Below, piece after piece: positions 14,688 through 20,276 of a DNA stretch of 20,276 nucleotides. The translations under genes were made by a program, and so were the position numbers. The notes beneath the pieces were generated by a model. The model was given only the letters and a program-made list of their open reading frames with translations, did not search any database and was not told where the DNA came from. The stretch spans positions 1 to 20,276 of the forward strand of contig JACRCB010000007.1 in NCBI GenBank assembly GCA_016219165.1, read 5' to 3'. Each line of letters starts with the position of its first letter. Position 1 is the first letter of the stretch. This DNA is from Deltaproteobacteria bacterium (GTDB taxonomy: Bacteria; Desulfobacterota; GWC2-55-46; DRQE01).

Positions 14688-15311
14688 ATGGAGTCTATTA
14701 TGACAAAAAAAGGCAGTTCCGCATCATACGGGTTTAAAACTTTTATCTTTCTCTGTATGGTTTTATTTGCCTCGGCAGGTTGCACCGTAGGCGGTAAAGA
14801 GCCACCTCGCTCCGCGGCCCCGGTCCCTGCCGCCCCGGTTGCTGCCGCGGCCTTCACCGCCCCGCATTCGGAAGGGGTCCTTATATTAGCCGGCGAAAAA
14901 TCCCTCGGCGAACAATTCGCCGGAAGAATAAAGGACAATTACAAGAAAGAAACCGACCAGTATAAAAATGCCGAGGTCAGGTATTACTATGCAAAGGCAT
15001 CGTTCGATGCATGGATAGCGCAGATTAAGACGGATCTGGCGGAAGGCACGGACATCAATGACTCATTCCAGTACAAAGCCCTGCTTCAGGGCACATCCAA
15101 TAAGATTCAGGCCCTTACCGGGTATATAAACGGCGTATACGCCGCTTCCTCGAACCCCGCAAAGGTGGTGAAGGTGGGGGATATACCCGCGGAACTGGCG
15201 GATGCCGGAACAAGAATATCGCAGGAATGGCAGGGGGCCGGGCAGGGGAGAAGGGAAGAAATAAAAAGCGAGCTCGATAGTCTGATATGGAAATCCTTCG
15301 ATGAAATCTGA
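14688..15311 (+). CDS. Predicted lipoprotein of unknown function in the hem cluster
   Basis: A 207-residue protein with an N-terminal signal (basic start with KTFIFLCMVLFASAG) and a clear lipobox ASAGC with C32 as lipidation site. A Pro/Ala-rich linker (about 38-57) would tether the rest to the membrane. The remainder is mostly helical and charged (YKKETDQYKNAEVRYYYAKASFD and similar, about 85-107) and ends near KSFDEI. No domain is recognised. The ATG at 14688 has GGAGG 7 bases upstream; a second in-frame ATG lies 12 bases on. It sits between hemA and the pyrophosphatase gene with 18 bases to the latter, so it is probably co-transcribed, but nothing shows a tetrapyrrole role. Confidence 0.8.
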   Translation: MESIMTKKGSSASYGFKTFIFLCMVLFASAGCTVGGKEPPRSAAPVPAAPVAAAAFTAPHSEGVLILAGEKSLGEQFAGRIKDNYKKETDQYKNAEVRYYYAKASFDAWIAQIKTDLAEGTDINDSFQYKALLQGTSNKIQALTGYINGVYAASSNPAKVVKVGDIPAELADAGTRISQEWQGAGQGRREEIKSELDSLIWKSFDEI

Positions 15312-15329
15312 GGGAGGAATAGGAGGCAT

Positions 15330-15848
15330 TTGTTGGCTGTGAAAAGTCGGCGGAAAGACATCGTTGTGCCGGTCGTGGTGGAAATCCCCAAGGGATGCCG
15401 GAATAAATACGAGTACGATAAGGAAAAAAAGGTAATAAAGTTCGACCGCATGCTCTTTTCAGCCGTCCATTACCCGAGCGATTACGGTTTCATCCCTGAA
15501 ACCCTCGCTGAGGACGGGGACCCGCTCGACGCGCTTGTGCTTGTATGGGAGCCGACGTTCCCCGGTTGTTTTATCGAGACGAAACCCGTGGGGCTCTTCA
15601 AGATGTGGGATGAAAAAGGCCCCGACGAAAAGATACTCTGCGTCCCGGTTATGGACCCCTTCTGGAACTATATAGAAAACCTTAAGGATGTGCCGCCCCA
15701 CCTCTTGAAAGAGATAGAACACTTTTTCTCGATATACAAAGACCTCGAGGAGAAGAAAACCGGGGTAGAGGGCTGGGGGAACCGCGGCGCCGCGATTAGA
15801 ATCATAAAAGAATCTTACAAACGATACCGGAAAAAGGGCTCAAGATAA
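15330..15848 (+). CDS. ppa: Family I inorganic pyrophosphatase
   Basis: Cytoplasmic Mg-dependent hydrolysis of pyrophosphate to phosphate, which pulls biosynthetic reactions forward. The 172 residues are normal for the bacterial soluble family. The signature DGDPLDAL (about 64-71) carries the metal-binding aspartates. Upstream YPSDYGFIPET (about 48-58) and KYEYDKE (about 26-32) are typical, and a later D-x-K-like block is present before the C-terminal helix. The start is one of two TTG codons (15330 or 15333) or GTG 15339. AGGAGG ends at 15326, so TTG 15333 has the best spacing (6 bases). Its location in a tetrapyrrole operon may reflect pyrophosphate release during glutamyl-tRNA charging, an inference. 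Confidence 0.95.
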   Translation: MLAVKSRRKDIVVPVVVEIPKGCRNKYEYDKEKKVIKFDRMLFSAVHYPSDYGFIPETLAEDGDPLDALVLVWEPTFPGCFIETKPVGLFKMWDEKGPDEKILCVPVMDPFWNYIENLKDVPPHLLKEIEHFFSIYKDLEEKKTGVEGWGNRGAAIRIIKESYKRYRKKGSR

Positions 15849-15863
15849 GGCGGGCTATATAAA

Positions 15864-15883
15864 CGACGGTTTTCTCACCGTCG
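15864..15883 (+). other. Hairpin between ppa and hemC
   Basis: CGACGGT (15864-15870) pairs with ACCGTCG (15877-15883) around a TTTCTC loop. It is not followed by a T-run and stands just before the repeat at 15890, in the spacer that precedes hemC. Confidence 0.4.
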
Positions 15884-15889
15884 AAGGGT

Positions 15890-15932
15890 CTCCGCCATTT
15901 ATGCCTGCCCCGTACTTGATACCGGGGCGGAG
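15890..15932. repeat. Second copy of the CTCCGCC/GGCGGAG palindromic repeat, overlapping the hemC start
   Basis: CTCCGCC (15890-15896) is complementary to GGCGGAG (15926-15932). The ends CTCCGCCAT and GGCGGAGTTCTTCA are shared with the palindrome at 5205-5234. Here the centre is expanded by a second inverted repeat, GCCCCG (15907-15912) with CGGGGC (15923-15928), around TACTTGATAC. The ATG at 15901 lies inside the repeat. Confidence 0.65.
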
Positions 15933-16932
15933 TTCTTCAGGAAAGGTTTTTCTGAAAAACAAGGAATTGACGAGAACGATAAAAATAGGCACGCGCGCAA
16001 GCGTCCTTGCCCTCTGGCAGGCAAACTGGGTCAAGGGAGAACTTGAGAAGAGATACCCCGCGGTCGAGGTCTCCCTCGAGAAGATAAAGACCACCGGGGA
16101 CAAGATAACGGACGTCCCCCTCGCAAAGGTCGGGGGCAAGGGGCTCTTTGTAAAGGAAATAGAAGAGGCGCTCCTTTCAGGGAGGGTGGACCTTGCGGTA
16201 CATTCGATGAAGGACGTTCCCACACTCCTGCCCAAGGGGCTCCACTTGAAGGCCATAACGGAAAGGGAAGACCCGAGGGACGTCGTAATCTCAAGGGGAG
16301 GGAGGAAACTTCTCGAACTTCCCGTAGGCGCGCGGATAGGGACATCGAGCCTCAGGCGCCAGGCGCAGCTATTATGCCTCAGGCCGGATTTCGAGGTCGT
16401 GGGTTTGAGGGGCAACCTCGACACCCGCATAAGAAAACTCGAAGGCGGCGCGTTCGATTGCGTGATACTCGCGGGGGCGGGCATTAAAAGGCTCGGCTGG
16501 GGGGATAAGATTACGGAATATCTGCCGCCCGAGACGATGCTGCCCGCGATAGGACAGGGCGCATTGGGCATAGAGACAAGGACAGATGACGAGCATGTAA
16601 ATAAACTCATCTCCTTCTTCGACCACCCGGAAACTTCCGTCGCGGTAACGGCCGAGAGGGCGATGCTTAAAAGGCTCGAAGGGGGGTGCCAGGTGCCCAT
16701 AGCCGCATACGGGACCGTCCGGGGGGACGGCGTCTTGAAACTTACCGGGCTTGTAGCCTCAACGGACGGGAAGACCGTGGTAAAGGATTCGCTCGAGGGA
16801 AACGCCGACAGGGCCGGGGAACTCGGAACTGTACTCGCGGAAAGACTCCTTAAGATGGGCGCAAGAGAGATACTGGCCGAACTCTACGGTGCCGAAACCC
16901 GCTTGATGCGGGAAAACACCCCGGAGGTCTGA
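15901..16932 (+). CDS. hemC: HemC, porphobilinogen deaminase (hydroxymethylbilane synthase)
   Basis: Cytoplasmic enzyme that joins four porphobilinogens into hydroxymethylbilane, using a covalently bound dipyrromethane cofactor. Conserved blocks are IKIGTRASVLALWQA, HSMKDVPT (the substrate-binding region), GTSSLRRQAQ, GLRGNLDTRIRKL, and GGCQVPIAAY with the cofactor cysteine. With the ATG at 15901 the protein has 343 residues and the cysteine is 263. With TTG 15967 it has 321 residues and the cysteine is 241, close to E. coli C242. The first 22 residues are encoded within or next to a palindromic repeat and have no family match, so the functional start is probably at or near 15967, although AAGGA lies only one base before that TTG. 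The stop is secure. Confidence 0.95.
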   Translation: MPAPYLIPGRSSSGKVFLKNKELTRTIKIGTRASVLALWQANWVKGELEKRYPAVEVSLEKIKTTGDKITDVPLAKVGGKGLFVKEIEEALLSGRVDLAVHSMKDVPTLLPKGLHLKAITEREDPRDVVISRGGRKLLELPVGARIGTSSLRRQAQLLCLRPDFEVVGLRGNLDTRIRKLEGGAFDCVILAGAGIKRLGWGDKITEYLPPETMLPAIGQGALGIETRTDDEHVNKLISFFDHPETSVAVTAERAMLKRLEGGCQVPIAAYGTVRGDGVLKLTGLVASTDGKTVVKDSLEGNADRAGELGTVLAERLLKMGAREILAELYGAETRLMRENTPEV

Positions 16933-16972
16933 GCCGGGGGGAGCGGAAGTTTTCCACGAAAGCGGAGAAGTA

Positions 16973-18286
16973 ATGGAATTATCAAACGCCTCTTTGCTCG
17001 TAAGCCAGCGGGACTTCCCTTTCTCGGGGCTCGATGAGTTCTTTAGACTCATCACACCCCGCCTGAAGGACGGCTATGCGGTTGCAAGAAGGGGCGGCAC
17101 GCTAAGATTTATTTTTATCATAGAAGGTAATCCATACTGCGGGGCCGTCGTCGGTCCGGAAAAGAAAGGATGCACGGAGATAAGGGATTTTTTTACCTGG
17201 TACAGGGAAAGGGGTTCCGCGGACATAGATATTTTTTCTTCCGACAAGAAAACTCTCCTCTGCATGCTCGTTAAGATAAATTACGCGCCGTCCCAGAGTT
17301 TCTCGACGGACGTTGTAAACCTCGAAGACGTGCTTAAGAGGGTAAAGAAGCGGGGAGGGGACGGGGTCATGGCAATAGGTGAAGCAGGGAGGTGGGGCTT
17401 CGCGATATTCATGAAAGGAGAGGTGGTATTTACCTCTCTTCCCGGGAAAGAGGACTCCGCCGAATCACCCCTCGAAAGGCTCCTTTTATACACCTACAGC
17501 GTCCCGCCTGAAAGCCCGCTTTCTGTGGAGATTTATACGGAGACAAAGGTTATGCCAGCGGGGGATTCGCTTCCATTCCCCGCAGAGGGCATTGCAACGC
17601 ATTATACCGGGGCGCCGTATGAGGCATATCTGGAACTTATAGAGGGCGGAATTACGAAGGGTGCCTACCCTGTAAAAGGAACACTGACCATAGGGAGGGA
17701 AACCACAAACCAGGTCTATCTCGAGGAGGCCGGGGTTTCGAGGGAACACGCGGCCGTAAAACAGAGCAAGGGCGGTTATGTAATCGAGGATTTAAAGAGC
17801 GCAAACGGGACGTTTTTCAAGGGGATAAGGATAACGGCAAAGGAATTGAATGACAATGACGAGATAAACATAAGGAAATATACGCTCCGCTTCCACGGCC
17901 CCCGGAGAGAGGGAAAGGGAGAAGAGGCGAGGCCTTCTTCGGAGCCGGAGGGCGTACGTGTGGCCCCGGAAAGACCGAGCCGCGGGATAGAACCCGCCCC
18001 GGCGCCCATAAAGGGCCCCGCACTCGTAATGGACGATGGGACCGCCTATCCCCTCGGAGGCGTTACAACGATAGGGAAGGACGAGGACTGCAGCGTAAAC
18101 CTAAGCGGGATGCTCGTGGCAAAAAAACACGCGGTAATAATGAAAGGTAAAGACTTCTTCAAGGTTATAAAAAAGAGCGGGCTCTCGCCCCTTAAGATAA
18201 ACGGCGAAAAGGCGGACGAGCACATACTCAAGGACGGGGACGTTATAGAGATAGGGGGGCGGACAATGACCTTCAGGGCGGGATAA
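16973..18286 (+). CDS. Double FHA-domain protein with unrecognised N-terminal region
   Basis: A 437-residue soluble protein without signal or membrane segments. Residues 1-210 match no family I recognise; they look alpha/beta with VVNLEDVLKRVKKRGGDGVMAI near 114-135. FHA domain 1 (about 220-308) has the phosphothreonine-binding marks GR (241-242), SREH (256-259) and SANGT (276-280). A charged Pro-rich linker follows (about 309-347). FHA domain 2 (about 348-437) is divergent: GK replaces GR (368-369) and AKKH replaces SxxH (about 383-386), so phosphopeptide binding is doubtful. GGAG lies about 5 bases before the ATG. It sits 40 bases after hemC and 33 before cobA-hemD, so it is probably co-transcribed. 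A signalling role in tetrapyrrole control is only inference. Confidence 0.85.
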   Translation: MELSNASLLVSQRDFPFSGLDEFFRLITPRLKDGYAVARRGGTLRFIFIIEGNPYCGAVVGPEKKGCTEIRDFFTWYRERGSADIDIFSSDKKTLLCMLVKINYAPSQSFSTDVVNLEDVLKRVKKRGGDGVMAIGEAGRWGFAIFMKGEVVFTSLPGKEDSAESPLERLLLYTYSVPPESPLSVEIYTETKVMPAGDSLPFPAEGIATHYTGAPYEAYLELIEGGITKGAYPVKGTLTIGRETTNQVYLEEAGVSREHAAVKQSKGGYVIEDLKSANGTFFKGIRITAKELNDNDEINIRKYTLRFHGPRREGKGEEARPSSEPEGVRVAPERPSRGIEPAPAPIKGPALVMDDGTAYPLGGVTTIGKDEDCSVNLSGMLVAKKHAVIMKGKDFFKVIKKSGLSPLKINGEKADEHILKDGDVIEIGGRTMTFRAG

Positions 18287-18319
18287 AAACGCCGGAATAC
18301 TTTCCCTTGGGATTGAAAG

Positions 18320-19840
18320 ATGGTAAATGCAAAGGTCTATTTCGTCGGGGCGGGCCCCGGGGACCCGGGGCTTATAACGTTAAAGGGGATAGAGGCCCTT
18401 AAAAAGGCCGATGTGATTATCTACGATTTCCTCGCGAATAAAAAGCTCATCGAACATGCAAGATATGGCGCGGAGGCCGTTTACGTCGGCAAAAAGGGGA
18501 GATTCAGGCACGTCTCTCAGGAAAAGATAAACGGACTTATAATAAGATACGCCGGAAAAGGAATGACGGTCGTCCGGCTTAAAGGCGGGGACCCCTTCAT
18601 ATTCGGAAGGGGCGCCGAGGAGGCGCTCTCCATTGAGAAAAAAGGCATACCCTTCGAGGTAATCCCCGGCGTTACATCGGCAACGGCCGCGCCCTGTTAT
18701 GCCGGGATTCCACTCACCCACAGGGACTTCTCGTCAGCGGTAACATTCCTTACGGGTCAGGAAAGCCCGGGAAAGGAAGTATCCGCCGTCGAGTGGGATA
18801 GACTTGCGCGCTGCTCCACCCTCGTAATACTCATGGGCTGGAAGAACCTTCGGGCCATAGTCAAGAAACTCGTCGAGAACGGCAGACCCCGGCAAACCCC
18901 TGTTGCGATTATAAGGTGGGGAACGCTCCCGAAACAGAAGTGTGTTACGGGAACACTCGGCAATATAGCGGAGATTTCAGAAAAGGAAGGCATGCTGCCG
19001 CCGGTCGTAATAGTCGTGGGGGATATAGTGAAACTCAGGGATAAACTCAACTGGCTGGAGGCAAAGCCGCTTTTCGGAAAACGGGTGCTCGTAACCAGGG
19101 CGGCCGGGCAGGCAGGGGTTTTTACGGAACTCCTCGAAGGATACGGCGCGCAGGCGATTGTTTTTCCCGTGATAAAGACCGCGGCGCCGGGGAACTATAA
19201 GGCCGCGGATGCCGCCGTCAGAAATCTGAACGGCTACGATTGGGCTGTATTTACGAGCGTAAACGGTGTAAAATATTTTTTTGATAGGTTGTGCAAACTC
19301 GGCTATGATATACGGGAACTCAAGGGGGTCAGGGTCTGCGCGATAGGGCCCGCGACCGCGGCGGCGGTAAAAGAGAGGGGAATCAAGGTAGACCTTACCC
19401 CGAGAGAGTACCGGGCGGAATCCGTCATAGAGGCGTTCGGGAAGAAAAATATAAAAGGGAAAAGATTCCTTCTCCCAAGGGCGTTGAAGGCTCGGGAGGT
19501 CCTGCCAGAGGAGATTGAAAGACTCGGCGGCAAGATTGACGTTGTTACTGTCTACAGGACGATAAAGCCCGTGGAAGAAACAAAGGAATTGAAAAAACTG
19601 CTCGCGGACAAAGGGGTGGATGTCGTAACATTTACCTCTTCTTCGACCGTTGAGAATTTCGTAAGCCTATTTAAAAAGGGCGAGATTAAAAGATTGTTGA
19701 AAGGCGCGGCTATCGCCTGCATAGGCCCGGTAACCGCGGACGCGGCGAAAAAACAGGGACTGAAAGTGGATATAATGCCAAAGGATTACACGATACCCGC
19801 GCTTGCCCGGGCCACGGCGGGGTATTTCAAAGGAAGGTGA
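18320..19840 (+). CDS. cobA-hemD: Fused uroporphyrinogen-III C-methyltransferase / uroporphyrinogen-III synthase (CobA-HemD)
   Basis: Bifunctional 506-residue enzyme. The N-terminal half (about 1-245) is an S-adenosylmethionine-dependent methylase with YFVGAGPGDPGLITLKG, VRLKGGDPFIFGRG and EVIPGVTSATAAPCYAGIPLTHR. It turns uroporphyrinogen III into precorrin-2. The C-terminal half (about 256-506) is a HemD-type synthase (GKRVLVTRAAGQAG, FTSVNGVKYFF, CAIGPATAAAV, TFTSSSTVENF), closing hydroxymethylbilane to uroporphyrinogen III. The fusion places branch-point synthesis and exit to siroheme/cobalamin in one protein, a combination known from several anaerobes. Its product feeds the SirC-like dehydrogenase at the start of the cluster. 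The Shine-Dalgarno is weak. It is the last clear gene of the tetrapyrrole group. Confidence 0.95.
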   Translation: MVNAKVYFVGAGPGDPGLITLKGIEALKKADVIIYDFLANKKLIEHARYGAEAVYVGKKGRFRHVSQEKINGLIIRYAGKGMTVVRLKGGDPFIFGRGAEEALSIEKKGIPFEVIPGVTSATAAPCYAGIPLTHRDFSSAVTFLTGQESPGKEVSAVEWDRLARCSTLVILMGWKNLRAIVKKLVENGRPRQTPVAIIRWGTLPKQKCVTGTLGNIAEISEKEGMLPPVVIVVGDIVKLRDKLNWLEAKPLFGKRVLVTRAAGQAGVFTELLEGYGAQAIVFPVIKTAAPGNYKAADAAVRNLNGYDWAVFTSVNGVKYFFDRLCKLGYDIRELKGVRVCAIGPATAAAVKERGIKVDLTPREYRAESVIEAFGKKNIKGKRFLLPRALKAREVLPEEIERLGGKIDVVTVYRTIKPVEETKELKKLLADKGVDVVTFTSSSTVENFVSLFKKGEIKRLLKGAAIACIGPVTADAAKKQGLKVDIMPKDYTIPALARATAGYFKGR

Positions 19841-19919
19841 AATATTTTGGAAATAGCGAGTGCAACAACCTTCTAAATCTTGGCATACCGACGAATCAAT
19901 TATTGCTTTAATAAAGGTT

Positions 19920-20228
19920 ATGAATAACAGAATACAAATAAATATCCCGCACGAAAATATAGCGGAGTTCTGCCGGCGCAATCATATTCGGAAGCTGTCT
20001 TTTTTCGGCTCTGTGCTCAGGGGTGATTTTGGGGCGGATAGCGATGTGGATGTTCTTGTTGAGTTCTTTCCCGGTATGGGGCCCGGGTTAATCGGCATTT
20101 CTCACATGGAACTTGAACTTTCAGAAATCTTAGGCAGGAAAGTTGACCTGCGAACCCCCAACGAGATTAGCAGATATTTCAGGGATGAGGTTGTTTCCTC
20201 TGCGCTGGTAGAGTATGCAGAAAGATGA
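19920..20228 (+). CDS. MNT-type nucleotidyltransferase, antitoxin of a HEPN/MNT module (MntA-like)
   Basis: Minimal nucleotidyltransferase of 102 residues. It carries FFGSVLRGD and SDVDVLVEF, the GSx10DxD pattern of active MNT antitoxins, followed by ELSEILGRKVDLRTP and a C-terminal RYFRDEVV segment. In studied HEPN/MNT pairs the MNT protein neutralises the HEPN RNase, in some cases by adding AMP groups to it. The ATG at 19920 is chosen because homologues begin shortly before the IxxFCRRNHIRKLSFFGS block. An in-frame GTG at 19860 would add 20 residues with no family likeness. The spacing to its AAAGG is short. The stop overlaps the next ATG by 14 bases, as expected for such pairs. Confidence 0.85.
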   Translation: MNNRIQINIPHENIAEFCRRNHIRKLSFFGSVLRGDFGADSDVDVLVEFFPGMGPGLIGISHMELELSEILGRKVDLRTPNEISRYFRDEVVSSALVEYAER

Positions 20229-20276
20229 TTTAATACGCTTAAAACATATGGTGGATGCGGCTAAAGAAGCGCGTTC
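20215..20276 (+). CDS. HEPN-domain (DUF86/HepT-like) toxin, partial at right edge
   Basis: An ATG at 20215 opens a frame that is still open at the window end (20 complete codons). The visible residues MQKDDLIRLKHMVDAAKEAR match the typical first helix of DUF86/HepT proteins, which are HEPN-fold RNases. Overlap with the MNT gene fits a toxin-antitoxin operon. The catalytic R-x4-6-H motif lies beyond the edge, so activity cannot be judged. Confidence 0.7.
   Translation, partial: MQKDDLIRLKHMVDAAKEAR

Noticed and set aside
19860..19919. GTG start of the MNT gene at 19860
   Set aside because: The added 20 residues are unlike the family, whose members begin close to the ATG at 19920.

Overview
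The window looks like a chromosomal segment of an uncultured Gram-negative bacterium. Two SurA-type periplasmic chaperones and several lipobox signal peptides point to an outer membrane. The tetrapyrrole gene order (precorrin-2 dehydrogenase, CcsA/HemX-like membrane protein, hemA, hemC, fused cobA-hemD) and the heavy use of ATA (Ile) and AGG (Arg) codons suggest a Nitrospirota or deltaproteobacteria-like lineage. That placement is inference; no rRNA or other phylogenetic marker was examined.

Layout. The left half is read on the minus strand: a lipoprotein-like gene cut by the left edge (1-762) with a good sigma70-type promoter, a ~370-base stretch with no convincing gene but short hairpins, then, in transcription order from the centre leftwards, mfd, a parvulin lipoprotein, a SurA-like parvulin, pdxA and uvrA. 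This groups the two ends of nucleotide excision repair (lesion search by UvrA, transcription coupling by Mfd) with envelope protein folding and pyridoxal phosphate synthesis. The surA-pdxA adjacency is also known from enterobacteria. The right half is read on the plus strand from about 10864: a small toxin-antitoxin-like operon (27-residue ORF, DUF4258, DUF2283), then sirC-like, ccsA/hemX-like, hemA, a lipoprotein, inorganic pyrophosphatase, hemC, an FHA-domain protein, cobA-hemD, and at the right edge an MNT nucleotidyltransferase with the start of its HEPN (HepT) partner.

How the genes work together. HemA makes glutamate-1-semialdehyde from glutamyl-tRNA, HemC makes hydroxymethylbilane, the HemD half closes it to uroporphyrinogen III, the CobA half methylates that to precorrin-2, and the SirC-like protein oxidises it to sirohydrochlorin. 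The cluster therefore supplies both the heme and the siroheme/cobalamin branches. The CcsA/HemX-like membrane protein links it to heme handling or to HemA control. hemB, hemL and later steps are not in the window.

The most striking observation is in the DUF4258 gene. It is split by a 195-197 bp element with terminal inverted repeats and a TA or TTAA target duplication. Removing the element plus one duplication restores an intact 88-residue reading frame that ends one base before the DUF2283 start. Other palindromic intergenic repeats occur at 4098-4180, 5205-5234 and 15890-15932; the last supplies the only ATG candidate start of hemC. The FHA protein inside the tetrapyrrole cluster, with an unrecognised N-terminal half and a degenerate second FHA domain, is the other feature without an obvious textbook explanation.
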